Of a stretch of DNA of 64,000 bases, positions 1 through 12,283 are shown piece after piece. Made by a program: the position numbers and the translations under genes. Within the stretch, counting starts at the first letter, position 1. Each line of letters starts with the position of its first letter. The notes beneath the pieces were generated by a model. It was not told the origin of the DNA. It ran no database searches and saw nothing but the letters and a program-made list of their open reading frames with translations. Source of the stretch: Eupeodes corollae (Eukaryota; Arthropoda; Insecta; Diptera; Syrphidae); the NCBI RefSeq assembly GCF_945859685.1, contig NC_079147.1, positions 179,039,174 through 179,103,173 of the forward strand. The letters are read 5' to 3'.

Positions 1-1196
1 ATCTTGGAGTCGGATTACTTGTAATTTACTGATATTTGAAGTCGCTAGTCTGCGACCGATAAGCCTGAAATGATTGACAACTTGGAGTGGTTTTGATAGA
101 ATATAAGTTTTGTCATTTGCATAAACTTGGCGTTTATTTATTTCATTTTTACTAAAATTGGACGTAGAGACCTTTCATAGAATAATGACAAACATTTTTA
201 GATCGCGTTGAAAATTTGACGTTTCTGTGCTAGAAGTATATTTCTATTTGGGTTGTTGAATAGGGATCTTTCCCAAATAATGGTATGCATCTGTCTCGTT
301 TGTTTAAAACGTCAAAACGACCAGTTTGAAGGATTGACATTTAGCTACAGTGAAAGCTCTTTTAATCGGACAGTGAAAGTTTTTTTAATGGCTAAAATTT
401 TACAAAAAATAAAGAATAAATAAAAGTTATCATCCTTTAGATTAAAAGCTAGTGTTGAATGATATAAAGCGAATTTCAATTTACATAAATTAAAACTGAT
501 GTGGATCAGTGCTGCAATAATACTAAAATGTTTAAGCCAAGTGAACAGATAAGTTATTTTTGTTTGTATTAATTTCAGATATTACATACAAAATAGAAAA
601 AGAATTACAATAAGAACATATTAATATCAATTAAGAGAAAGTTTTTACACATCAAATTTTCCTTAACAATAATTATCAATACAATTTAAGTCAATTGTGA
701 AAAGCCAGTCTTTAACTTTTTTAAGAAGAGTTTAAATTTTGAGATGTTGGTAAGTTATTAAATGACTTGTGTGCTGCGACAGTTAGAGAAATGAGTTTTA
801 TAAGCAGTGGGAATATGGACAAGATGCATATTATATGTAGATTATAAAACTGCGAGTTCCTATGTGGAATGTTACCACTTTGCTTGAAAAATTCTTTCAA
901 TACTTTAAAAATGTAAAGGTTACTTAAAGGTAGAATTCCCAAATCCTTGAATATGGTCTAACATTCAGTTGATCGATTTTTGTTGCAAATGATTTTAATT
1001 AGATGTTTTTAAGCAATCAAGAAGGGTCTTAAAGTACTATCTCATTTTAGAGTGTACAAGACCGTAATAAATTATAGTTAAAACTCTTTTTTAAGCAGAA
1101 TGGTTTCAACAGATACATTTACATACATTTCTAGTAATGAGCATCCAATAATTTTTTAAATTGAAAATATGATCTTTCCTCCTCTCCTCCTCCTCT
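1..1196. other. AT-rich non-coding stretch
   Basis: I see no coding pattern, tRNA or clear repeat here. The short ORFs are of chance length. A run of CTCCTC pyrimidine triplets at 1180-1196 directly precedes the LINE fragment that follows. Confidence 0.6.
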
Positions 1197-1577
1197 TAAA
1201 GAGAGTTAATATAAACCAGAAAAAATAAGGGGCCGAGTACGGAGCCCTGAGGTACTCCAGATTTTAAATATCGAGCTTCATTCATTACACAATTAACAAC
1301 TACTTTTTAAACTCTTTCCTTTAAATATGTCTTTAGCCATTGAAAAATAACTCATCTAAATCCTGCATAATATAATTTACTTAGCAGTATATCATGATCA
1401 ACCATGTCAAAGGCTTTAGTCATATCTTCTGCTTCTTAAGTTCAGACTAAAGGGACCTCATTCTTTAAAAAAAAGATCTGACATTCATTTCAAGGTTTTT
1501 AAGGAATACATTTTTTCTAATTCAGGACCAGCTAGGAAGACTCTCTATGAGCTTAGAATAAAATGACCAAGCTAATA
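1197..1577 (-). mobile_element. LINE reverse transcriptase fragment, copy 1 (jockey-like)
   Basis: Read on the minus strand, this piece encodes the middle of a non-LTR reverse transcriptase: a palm motif resembling FDMVDHDILLSKL and then GVPQGSVLGPLFFLVYIN, the B-box signature of LINE RTs. It is broken by stops and frameshifts and lacks the catalytic ADD box. The same segment recurs at 1745-2077 in the same orientation with roughly 85-90 percent identity by eye. The stretch starting AAAGAGAGTTAATATAAACC is almost identical in both. Assignment to the jockey/CR1 group is inference from motif style. It lies about 1 kb beyond the 3' end of the host gene on the same strand. Confidence 0.8.
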
Positions 1578-2077
1578 GAATTTAAATTTGTTCTCATACA
1601 GTTTTTAGCTAAAAATGTGTTTAAACTAGACCTCTGCACAGAACTTAGCTTTAAGTTAAAAAATTGTATGTGTTCTATTGCTAGGTAGGTAGGTACGCGA
1701 TATATTATCCGCAAAAGCCGTAGCAAGGCTATTCAACTGTAACCTAAAGAGAGTTAATATAAACCAGAAAAAATAAGGGACCGAGTACGGAGCCCAGAGG
1801 TACTCCAGATCTTATATATCGAGCTTCACTCATTACACCATTAACTACTACTTTTTGAACTCTTTCTTTTAAACATGACTTTAGCCATTGAAAAATAACT
1901 CATCTAAACCCTGCATTATACAATTAACCTAGCAGTAATATTGATCAACCATGTCAAAGGCATCGTTTAAAAAAAGAAGATCAGACCTTAATTTCTACGT
2001 TTCTAAGGTAGTCTTTTCAATCCAGAGCGATCTAGGAAGGTTCTCTATGACCTCTGAATAAAATGACCAAGCTAATA
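1578..2077 (-). mobile_element. LINE reverse transcriptase fragment, copy 2 with decayed ADD box
   Basis: This is a second, slightly longer copy of the same LINE segment. From 2077 down to 1745 it matches copy 1, including the GVPQGS-type box. From about 1740 down to 1578 it continues into the next RT motif, readable as ATAFADNIS, where the catalytic aspartate pair (normally ADD) has become D-N. This is followed by a LINE-like stretch. Copy 1 then starts again abruptly. The arrangement fits either a local duplication or two insertions of the same family. It is non-functional. Confidence 0.75.
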
Positions 2078-2389
2078 CACTGTAGTGCTATTCTTGCGAC
2101 ATTTGTTACTTGGGTAAATTCTTGGAAATCTTTAAATCAACTTATTTATTTATTGATTATTTGAAAGCCAAGAAATAATTATTGCTTAAATATAATAAAT
2201 AAAACCCCGTCTATACTTAAAGTGAACCCAATTTTAGAAAAATCATAAGTTTTAACTACATTTTAGATATTATATATAAATTTCATTCATGTTTTTTTTA
2301 ACCATTTTTTAAGTATCTATCAGTAAGACTCCAAAGAAAAGGAAATAAAGAAAGAAGTTTTTTAAAAACTTTGAGAAAAAAAAAAACAT

Positions 2390-2395
2390 TTTATT
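2390..2395 (-). terminator. candidate poly(A) signal of the host gene
   Basis: AATAAA on the minus strand lies about 266 nt past the stop codon at 2661. A second AATAAA sits at 2475-2480. Either could end the 3' UTR, which would then run through 2396-2660. The intervening sequence is AT-rich and has no repeat signature. Confidence 0.45.
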
Positions 2396-2660
2396 TAACA
2401 ATAAAACCATCACAAAAGGACACTTCATTCACAATAACGAACGGCGACTTATAAACTTAACAATGACTTTTTTTTTTATTCTATCCCAATGGGTATTAAG
2501 ATAAAAAATAATTAAATACCTCAACAAGTCATCATCAATTGTGAACAGATTTCTTTTGTTATGAAAAATAAAAAAAAAATTGCACAAAAGGTTACAATGT
2601 ACCAAATACTGTAAAACCAAATATAGTTATACCTTCTTCCATGTACAAATATTAAATAAG

Positions 2661-2889
2661 TTATAAAGGACACCCAGAATAAGCCATGTCATTCATATAC
2701 GATGATGCTGAATATGTTTTCATATTATATGAGGTAGTAGGTGTAGGTGTAGGTTGTTCCCCGCCCACCTGCAATAAAAAGAAATATTTTCCCACAACAA
2801 ACAAAAATAACTAAAGCTGCTACCTGCGAGACTGTTGCTTTTTCATTATTATTTAAATAGATCACTTCCTGAAACTGAGTCGCAATATT
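2661..2889 (-). CDS. 3' end of an unidentified host gene, last two coding exons
   Basis: Two minus-strand exons: 2824-2889 (66 nt, 22 codons, beginning NIATQFQEVIYLNNNEK) and 2661-2768 (108 nt, 35 codons plus TAA, beginning VGGEQPTPTPTTSYNMK and ending AYSGCPL). They are separated by a 55-nt intron (2769-2823) that starts GTAGCAG and ends TTTATTGCAG. The upstream exon is preceded by a T-rich GGTTTTCAG acceptor. Both exons are phase 0 and open, and intron length is typical of flies. The C-terminus is rich in Pro/Thr and Ser/Tyr. No domain is visible and I do not recognise the family. The 5' remainder of the gene must lie at higher coordinates or beyond the window, so part of this window may be its introns. 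It is a tail region rather than a catalytic domain. Confidence 0.72.
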
Positions 2890-4380
2890 CTGAAAACCAA
2901 CCCTTTTGTAAGATTATTTTAGTCTTGTTGCTTTCGAAATTTAAACTCATGGGAAACTGAGAGGATATACAAAAGTACAAAAAAAAAAACAAAGCATTCT
3001 CATGTGAATCGAATTTTTGACATATTTTTTAAATGAAAGCCTTCAAAAATTCTCAAAAACGTTTTTTTTTTACGTTTCGTTAAGTTAATCGAGTTTTCTC
3101 GTTGTATCGTATTTTGTGTTGCTGTCTATTTTATCAAAACTATTGAGTGTTAAATTTATTCTCTATTTCTAGACTTTTAGTTGTTGTTGGATCTTCAATA
3201 TTCATAGATTTGTTTAAATAACAAAAGTAAAGCAAAAAAGAAAAACACCTCCTTTTAACCCTTAAGTGAGTTTCACCCTATCAATAAATTTAGTCTTGTA
3301 TCGTATCGTATTTTATCGTATCGCATTGTATAGTATCGTATCGTATCGTATCCTTTCGCGTGTTTATACCCCCATTGCCCCTATTACCGCACCGCACCCA
3401 TTTTAGACGCCCTTAAAAATTACATACCTATTTATGTATATCTAGTAGCCTTGCAAGACATGTCCTTCGATATTCGTTCAAACTTGAATAAATCACCATC
3501 TTGTATATTTTCTGCTAGGTACTATACAAACTTCCCGTCAAGCTTCTTTTTCCCTCTATAGCTTGCCTTTCATATTCTTATTCTTAGTTTGTATACTTGT
3601 ACCTTCATAGCCGCATCCAAACGTACATACTTACATATCTAATATAAATCGACAACGATGATAAGTGTAACTAGGGGGTAAAGAGACTGGGGATGGGGTG
3701 GTTTAGTTGGAAAAAGTGGTGCTAAACGTAGGTGGTATAAGAAGACGACTAAGACTACAACTACGACGACGTCGTATCAGGAGCATACCAACCCTAGAGA
3801 AAAGGGGTTGGGGCGGTGTGTGAGTTGGCAGAGAGGTATGTCGGATAAGTATCGGAAACTGTAAATAAATAAAATGGATATAAAATATTGTTCGAGTGGC
3901 CATTGTATGGGGTCGTAAATCGATTGCTATAGTGGAGTTTTATTTATCATTTTTCTTCGTCTTTTTTTTTATTTGCTTCTTTTCTTTTGAAATTTTCCTC
4001 CCTCTTGTTCGTCACATGTGAGTGAGTAAGGGTTTTTATATTTTTTCCATTCATTCCTATACATATTTTTGCACTACTACGTTCTTAACTAGAACGGGCG
4101 GAAAAAAGAAGTTAATCTAAGCTGAGTTAAGTAGGCGAGAATGATTGGTTTAAATGTTATTTTTGTTTGCAATGATAAGGCCTTGGTAAAGGCACTTACG
4201 CAATCAAATTAAAGCGTAGCTTTCTTTTGGGTTTTTGGTTATTAATTTCAAATTATTTTGCACAAAAAACTATAGAACTCTTGGGAGACATAAATATAAT
4301 GGAAAAAAGTCTGATTTTGCAATTAAGGACTTGACAACTTGCCCAATAGGAAAACGTATTTCGCTTCAAATTGTTTATCA
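2890..4380. other. non-coding, probably intronic
   Basis: This is sequence upstream of the last recognised exon on the minus strand. It contains the TCGTA microsatellite listed separately and AT-rich filler. No further exon with acceptable splice sites and coding character was found by eye. Confidence 0.45.
3297..3352. repeat. imperfect (TATCG)n microsatellite
   Basis: Pentanucleotide TATCG/TCGTA repeats run for about 56 bases with a few interruptions (for example TATTTTATCG and CATTG). Additional isolated TCGTAT words occur near 3107. Confidence 0.9.
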
Positions 4381-4745
4381 GCTTTAATTCTTGACTCAGC
4401 TTGATCTTGTGTGGGGGTAAACCCCGCTATAAAGTAGTCTGAATGACCCCTAATTTTTGAGAACGCCACCGAAGTGGAATTGATTGACTTGAATCGTTTG
4501 CTTCGGACTTAGAAACGGCAGCAATATTTATGATACTTCGACCAATCCGTTATCTCACTGACACTGTAACATCACACAATGTGTAGTGGACCTTAGGTGT
4601 TTGCTCTAATTTGATATTTCCTGTCAAATTATTCAAGAATTACGACCAATGACTCCGAATTTCGAATTTTAGTAAATTTTTTTTTATAATTTGAAGACGT
4701 TTCTGGTTGGTGTACTTTACTATGGTGATAATGTTGAACAACGCA
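4381..4745 (-). mobile_element. mariner-like transposase N-terminal remnant
   Basis: The minus-strand translation, with frameshifts, reads a helix-turn-helix stretch like SIPLRWRSQKLGVIQTTL followed by PPHKIKLSQELKL. This is the DNA-binding domain pattern of a widespread insect mariner-like transposase family (typical form: RRSQQLGLSxTTLxRIL, then YKIQLTQELKP). The same segment recurs at 51450-51950. Its outermost part, around TCCGAATTTCG...TTTATAATTTG and CTTTAC, also recurs near 58160. The catalytic domain is absent. It is a dead fragment. Confidence 0.65.
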
Positions 4746-4984
4746 ATAGATCGATCACATGGGCAATTCCACTACAGTTTTTTTGAAACCGCAAATAACA
4801 TGTGGTCGGCTCTAGAAACATGCAGGATTCCGAGGTCAAATATTTCCAAAGAAATATAAAATTCCTCCGGCGACTTAAGCAAAACTGTCACAAAACTTTG
4901 GGTACCCAGTGAGTGAAATGGGCATCACCTCATCAGATCTAATTAGAGGGTACGAAAAGAAGGGGACGGAAGAGAACAACTTAC

Positions 4985-5137
4985 ACTTTCCCAAGTCTCA
5001 CACTTTCTCTGTGACATCTCATCCTTGTCACTTAAGGACATTCTAATATTGTCCCGAAGATCATGATGGTTCAGGAAGTAGACGCCCTCAACCCAAATCT
5101 TGACAAACTTCCCAGGGAGATATTTTTGGTTTACCAT
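4985..5137 (-). other. unrecognised open reading frame ending at a good splice donor
   Basis: A minus-strand ORF starts MVNQKYLPGKFVKIWVEGVY and stays open to TGGGAAAGT|GTAAGTTG at 4984, a strong donor match. It has mixed codon content, unlike the low-complexity neighbours. No convincing acceptor precedes the ATG. It could be a real first coding exon, a transposon piece or chance. Confidence 0.2.
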
Positions 5138-7789
5138 TGAAAAAAGTTTGTAGATGCATGTACGATGGGCTTCTGTCTGCGCTTAAAACAAATCTTTTTC
5201 ATCCAATTTCTGTTAGAAGTTCGTATCCTTAAGGTAAAGTCCACAAAAATTGGTTACTACCTATAATTATTTAGAAATAATAATATTCCGCCTTTTTCAA
5301 ATGTCTATCACTTTCAATTTCTTGTCGCCTGTTATTTTCTACCTTCAACTTTTGACGCCATTTGCAAAAATTATCCCACATTTAAAATGATTATAATTAT
5401 GAATGTTTGCCCTATCTCACTCAATTACTATTGTGAATCATTAATTTTAAATATGTGTGTCTGGGTTCCTATCAAAACATAAGGTACCGTACCTACCTAT
5501 CTGATTTCCCTATACACAATATAATTTAATTTTATTTTATTTTTTCCTACGGACGGATCTGGATCTTCCAATGTCAGTCATGAACTTGTTACCTTCACAC
5601 CTAACACATGAAAACACACAGCACACAAAACCCTACCTTACCTTGATGTATGTATGTATATTTATCGACTTTAAACTTTTAGCACATCACACTCTATACA
5701 AAGTATACAAAAAATATCAACAACCGAACCGACACGACACGAAAGCAGCAGCAGCAGCACAGGTGTACTTGTTTTTCTTAAAATGAGATTTTCATTTATT
5801 TACATACATATACATTTATACTTGTAGATATAAATTCTCTGCAAATTTTATAAAACAAATTGTAATAATGTGTCGCCTTGCCTGGCCTTAGGCAGCACAC
5901 CGTTGTCTTGATGACGTCGTCGTCGTTGTCGTCGACGTTCGTTCTCGTTGTAGACTTTTACGTCCGTCGTCTCCATTATCGTCGACGTCGTTGTGCGTCG
6001 TAGGCATTGTCGTCTAAAATCTACTTTCATTTGCCTTTTTTTTTCTTCACAATTACTCTCATCCCCATTCCCATTCTTCCTCGTTTTACTCTTTCCACAT
6101 AATTTTTTATTTTAAATTTATTCATTTTCTGACGTTTCTAATAATTCATTTTAATACAGATCCCGAGAAAAATTGAATTGTTTTCGTTTTTGTTTTTGTT
6201 CGGTTGTGCTTTGTTGTTGTTTTTCGTTTTCGTTCATTTAAAAACGCGCGCCCGCCATATCCATTGTGTTGTCACAATCAGCACCACACCGCACTACACC
6301 GAGAGGGACTCTGTCAGATCTCTATTGTGAACAATTTAGTTAAATACCGTATTTTTGCGACGCAATCACAATAAGCAATTATTTGTCATTACGAATCCGG
6401 TGACTTAATATTACGTATGAATATATTATATTTTTTTGGTTTTGTATCTCATTCATTTTGTTTTTTTTTTTCATTTTTTTTTTGTTTAAAGATGATAAAG
6501 TAGTTGTTGCTCGTTTTGAATTGATGTTATCTGATGTAGTGTTGTTATCTACATTATGCTTTAACGATGATGCTCAATAGATTAATTTATAATTTCGTTT
6601 TAAATAAACACACACTTCTCACATTCGTATTTTTAAAGAGGGAAAACAATTTTTTAATACTTAAAGATGTAATTTCGATGCACGGAATGTTTGTGTCGTT
6701 AAGTTAATGTTAACTCATTCACAATAATGAAAAATGTCAAACTAAACAAAAAATCAAATTCAGAAGAAATTTAGTAACTTTTTCGTTTTTAGCTGCAAGC
6801 AATCTTTTTTTTAACGTTTCTCAAGGACAGATTCGCAATAAATTTAATTTTTTATACTTTCGCATTTCTTGGGATACGTTTGCACTTTTTTACTTTTTCT
6901 TTTTATTTTCATGCTTCTGTTGCGAGAGATAATAATTATTATATGTATACATGAGCTAAGCAATTCGATTTTTTCTGTTTTTTATTGTTATAGTTTCGCA
7001 AGAGTGAGTTTAATTTGTTTTTATTGTTTTTTATTTTTTTTTTAGCTTGATGTAAAGTAATTTTGTTTATGAGTAATTTAATAATGAGATATGGAAGTGG
7101 GTTGGTTGATTTCTTCCAAAATTGTTCCGCTTTAAAAAAATCTATGAATTGGAAAGAATTTTTCAAGGATCTTTATTATTTATAAAAATGTGAGTGCTGC
7201 AAAGAAAAAGTTGATATTGATTTATTTTTTTTAAGTCTTCTTAAATGCAATCCAATCTTTAGTTAAATCATACATTCTACAATTTGTCCAAAAAGTTTGA
7301 GTGTTTGTGGAATTAAAGTAAATGTGTAAAATATTACACGGAATAAATTCAATGCCATTTTTGGTGCAATACAAGTTTCAATTTTTATCAATGTTGTTTG
7401 GAAACAGATTTATAAGTCACGATAATGATCGCAGTCAAATTTGTATTTACAAATTTGGTTATATCTTGGGTTCTGAAAAAGGCCAAGAATATGAAAATTA
7501 ATGTTATATGGTTCTAGGACACTTCCCTGGGCTTTCATAATATTCAGCACGAAAAAATAAGGTCTGAGTAGAAAAAAGATATTGTTGTACATTTCTTTTG
7601 AATGTTTGCACATTAAAATAAGAGGCAAATATTTAATAGTAAATTATTTCATTCACAAGTTGTGCGGCCTAAAAAGAAACAGAAAAGACTGTTGAGTTAA
7701 ACCGATTCTGTACTATTCTTTCTGATCTCTTTGGGGTCGTACCTAAGTGCTATATAGACCTTCAGTAACATAAGGATCCTGAAATTTTT
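5138..7789. other. non-coding, AT-rich with simple-sequence patches
   Basis: This holds short AT-rich ORFs of chance length, an AGCAGCAGCAGCAGCAC run near 5744-5760, the CGT-rich patch at 5914-6013, and GTTTTTGTTTTTG runs near 6190. No gene is recognised. Confidence 0.5.
5914..6013. repeat. degenerate CGT/GTC triplet-rich tract
   Basis: Clustered GTCGTC, CGTCGT and GTCGACG words over about 100 bases make a local GC-rich island in an otherwise AT-rich context. The minus-strand reading is an Arg-rich peptide of no recognisable family. I treat it as simple sequence. Confidence 0.65.
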
Positions 7790-8830
7790 TAAACCAACCA
7801 GCGTTTAACAAATCCCATCATAAAATTGGCTTTAAATAATGATGTGACTGCTAAGATAAAGAGTAGTGGTCCTAAATGACTACCCTGGGGGACTCCTGAT
7901 GTTGCATTGAATGGGTAGGAGAAAAAAGAAATCTATGTTATGAATTAAGCAGTATCATACAAAGTTGTTGATTTGTACAGTATTCTTGCAGTTTAACTAT
8001 GAATTAATACAAGCAACTGGTTCAAAAAGCTTGGGAATATAGGTCAATTTGAAGATTGGTCCGTTATGACTAATTTTACACTTGTTACCCTTTTTAAAGA
8101 CTGGTGTTATAAATGCCTTCTCCATATGGTTGGGAACTTACAACCATATGGGTGCTTACAAATAGTTGTGCAAATTTTTCGAAGAAGAGGAGATGATGCT
8201 ATTCATTTATAATTTGTTTTACAGACAATTGCAGAAATTCCATCTAGTCCACAGGAATAATCGTCTATAAGCGATGCTTAAAGTAATCAAATGTCATTTA
8301 AACATTATAAAGATAGTCGCGCAAACTAAGATCGCTGAAAAATTTCTAAAAGTTGTTAGCAAGCTAAGATCGGTGAAAAATTTCTTAAAGCTGTTAGCAA
8401 ACGCTTTGCAAATGTAATCAAATTAATTAAGATAACTTTCCAAATTTGTAAGATATTATGCATACAAATAATTGGAATTAAGGCTTGGGATTAGTATTCA
8501 TCATTCTCCCAGAATTATTTACCACCAGATCGGACCTCTTTTAAGTATTTAAAGAAGTTTTCGCTGGACTCATTCCAAAAACAAATGTTATCAACTTAAT
8601 GATGGACCTTACTACGAGCCCTGATATACTGCCATTTTCCTTAAAGAATTTTCTTCGCTTTCAACTCCTCTATAAAATGTTACATTTATCCTTATCTCAA
8701 GAAACATTACCTTAAACACGGAAAACATCTTTTATAGTACCAATTTGCAAATAACGACAGTTGAAAAACAAACCTTGTAGAGTTCATTCACTCTAAGAAC
8801 ATAAGAAAACGAGAATGAAGTTGATATGAC
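7790..8830 (-). mobile_element. degenerate LINE, N-terminal half of RT (minus strand)
   Basis: From high to low coordinates the minus strand gives, through many frameshifts, the pre-RT region, a stretch like GLDGISAIVC (RT entry motif PDGIP), KFPTIWRRH (usual FPxxWK), and finally SGVPQGSHLGPLLFIL near 7870-7900. The order and motifs are those of a jockey/R1-type LINE pol. The catalytic ADD box is missing. A piece of the same family in opposite orientation follows at 8870-9290. Confidence 0.7.
8321..8396. repeat. 38-bp tandem duplication
   Basis: Two adjacent units of 38 bp, GCAAACTAAGATCGCTG... and GCAAGCTAAGATCGGTG..., are about 90 percent identical. They lie inside the degenerate LINE. Confidence 0.85.
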
Positions 8831-8869
8831 CTCCAGAGACTTCAGCAAATGTTTTACAAAATTACTCCT

Positions 8870-9290
8870 AATCTTTTTTTTTAAACTGTCCTCTTTCGGT
8901 TTTGAACCACTTTTCTGGAAATGGATTATTTCTTAGCTTGAGATTCTGTAATATTATATTCGATTTAGATCCACACATTCCAATCATATTCAAGCCACTT
9001 ATGGTGTCCCCCAAGGTAGTCATTTAGGGCCTCTCCTCTTTATCCTAGCATTGACATGGTCATTAAACATTGCCAAATATCCCTTTACGCTGACGATAAG
9101 ATTTTTTTCAAAATCATTGCAACACATGAAGATATATCTCTATTTTAAAGAGATATTGACAATTTCTCAACCTGGTGAACCAAAAATTGCTTAGAGCTCA
9201 ATACTAGCAAATGCCAGCCTATGACCTTTTCAAGCATTAAAACAGCAACAGTTTGATCTAAAGAATTTTCTAACCCTTACGTGATACAAT
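8870..9290 (+). mobile_element. LINE RT fragment with GVPQGS and YADD-like boxes (plus strand)
   Basis: The plus-strand reading across frameshifts gives FGFEPLF.KWI, then ATYGVPQGSHLGPLLFIL at about 9008-9050, a decayed catalytic box (the DNA reads YADDKI- or ADDIRF-like), and DIDNFSTW and CLELNTSKCQPMTFS. These are consecutive RT motifs of the same LINE family as 7790-8830, here in inverted orientation. The fragment is short and dead. Confidence 0.75.
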
Positions 9291-12283
9291 CGCTTTACAT
9301 GACGTTTGTTTGACCCTTACCTTTTATTCATTAATTAATTAAAATTTGTGTTTATATAGTTAATAATGAATTCAAATTTCTTATTCATTAAACAAATTGG
9401 TTTCCCCCCGTTAAACATGCATACCAAAGATTTAAATAAGTAAAAAGTAAAAAAAAGAAAATTTTAAAAACTTAATTACTGCTTAATCAATCAACTTTTT
9501 CTCTGAATTATGGGTTAGTCCATCAGTATTATGTTAACTTACGGAAAAGTACACGCTTCTGAAATATTTTCTCGGATATTGTATTAAAATTAAACGTTGT
9601 ATTAAAATATTTATAAGACTTTACTTCTTCCGTTTACATCCTTCATATTTAACTTTCCAAATGATGGTACTTGTAGTATTAAAACATAGGGGTTGTCTTC
9701 TTCATAACCTTATGCATTTTTGGAATATTGAGATGAGTATTCAGTGAGCACTTTTAAATATTGAATAAATTCCAGATAACTCTTCCACAACAGTACTCGT
9801 TGAGGAAAATTCTGAATTTCAGTAATATTCATATCGTTTATTATGAATTATATATTTTGTACTTAAAAAGATGTTTTAAAAAAATTTCAATCGAAATACG
9901 ATTTCCAATAAATAATAAAATATATTTGTGTGTGTCTAAAAAACATTTAGTTCATATGATATTCATATGTTGTTGGTTAGGTTTACCTAGAGATTCAATT
10001 TCTCCGAAAAACAGAAAACATTTAAAAAAAAAATCCCAGAAGTATTCAAATCTATAGTGGTTCGGTTCATACATACATACATATATTACTTTCGGGAAAA
10101 ATCCAAAGTTCAAGAGGTAAAAAGAATTTCAAGAATTTGAAACATGACTTAAACAAAAAACTTGTTAAAAGAATGAATTTAAAAAGTTCATCCTTAATAT
10201 CGATCTCTGTGTACCTTGCCTCCTATCCTATGCAATAAAACTTTTTGACCTTTTTTTTAACTTCGGTACATATATATAAAATTATCCCAAAACCTTTAAC
10301 AAAGTTCAAAGGTTATGTGTAAATAAAGAATTAATATGTATTCTTCTTTTTTTTATATAAATATGGACGCACGCTATAAAAATATGTCTACACTCTATCT
10401 TCTTTATTCCCATGCCATGCATATGCTTAAGCATTTGTACTAGATTTATATTTAAATTCTAATCACGTGGTGTTACGCTTGATTGATAAATTGTAATATA
10501 CAACTACAAACATGCAAATACACACATCGATACCTTTCATAAGTGGTAGGTAATTGCAGGGTTGCCAGATTGCACAGTACATCGCAATAGCGGTGAACTT
10601 ATCTTTCCTTTTAATTAAGTATTAAAAAATAAAACATCAAGAACCTTAAAATTAAGCTGTGATAGAAATGTCTTTCTCGTCTAGTTTAATAATTTATTTG
10701 TTTTGCTTGTTTTATTTTATATTGTATTTGTTATTTATTTTAAATTTGATTTAATACAAGTATTGAATAAAGAACAAAAAAATCCCCTGAAAAAGTAAGG
10801 AATTCTTACGAAACTTTGGGTAAAAGAATGGAATAAAGTTTTTTATTTATTCGCATTCCAAAAAACAAAAAGACCAAAAGAGCCTAATAAAACATAATAA
10901 AAAAATGTTCTCACTTAGAATACAAACTTATATTTGTCAACTGTTTTGAAGAGCTTTATGCTGATGAGCCTGTAATAGCTGAAAAAAAAATCAGGAATAG
11001 AAAATCTTCCTAAAAATATTATTTCGAGCAGTCAAGCAAAATATTACATCATTTTGAGTTTGAGACCATTTAAAGCTATCATTGCTGTTTTCATCTTTGA
11101 AACCAATCATTGAAATTATAACTTTCATTGAAAATTTCTATCATTGAAACAAAATTTTCCGTATGTAATCCAGAATTGGGGGATAGAGTTGATTATTGAA
11201 AGTAAAACTGACAGATGGAGAGAAATACAAATAATATTCAACAATTATGTTCAGAAATGTGAAATCAAAAACCAGCAGTTATTGAAAACATTTTTTTATA
11301 ATTCAAAAATTAAAAATTAACTAAAAGACAAGTTCCTGGTTAAATTATATATTTTTTTTTGTAGAAAAAATCTACAATTTAACTAAATTTTTATCGAGTT
11401 TTTGGCATTTAATAATCGGAATGAAGTTTCATTGCTTTTGTTTTTCAAGCTCTGTATAACGTTTATTGTTGAAAAACATGGTGGCTACAAATTTTGTCAG
11501 ATCCGCCCACAAATTTTCAGGGTACTACAGAGATTCGATGATTTCTAAGCCCAGGGTAACTGAGATCGTTATCTTTCTGCAAATGTCACATTTTTTGTTC
11601 TTAGTATAACGAAAAATTAGAACTTTCAGGATATAACTTGATGTTTCCTTGGTCACTGAATGAATGTCATCAATTTAGAAGATAGGTCCAACAACATAAA
11701 CCAAGAAAAGCAATATCACCGATTAATTTTTGTTGCGTTTCTCCTAAGAATGTTTCGAAACATCGTTTGCATTGTCAGAGTAATTCCTTATTATTTTGAA
11801 TACCTTGTCTTACAAATTCGAAAAATATTCACCAAATATTGTCAAATCCAAAATGCGTTACATTTTTTTGTCTTTATAACTTTTGTCAGTGCTTAAAAAT
11901 TCAAAATCTAATCAGTTAGAATAAAATAACCATAAAAAAAACAGAAACGTTTTTCTGCTAAGTTAGCGGCTCTGCAACGGTTTTGCCGTTTTGCGGTGAT
12001 GTCTTTTTTTAAGGGTTCACGTTCGAACAAACAGCTCCCGTAATTTATAGAAAATATACTAAGTTAATAAATTTTGTTTTTGATTAAACACTACAACTGC
12101 AAGAAAACGTAAGCTTTGTTAAATATTGTTTTTTTGCCAAATGTTGTTTTTGTAAATGTACAATTTTCCCAGAATATCGTTATAATATCAAAATTGTTAA
12201 CAACTATTGAACTAAGCAATATTAAAAACAAAATCTTTTTTTTGAACATATATTTCAAATTTTAAATCATTCTGTTAAAAATT
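9291..12283. other. AT-rich non-coding stretch
   Basis: Nothing recognised. A 98-codon plus-strand ORF at 9761-10057 and a 78-codon ORF at 11660-11896 are AT-driven, lysine/isoleucine-rich and show no motif. TACATACATACATATA microsatellite sequence lies near 10070. Confidence 0.5.
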
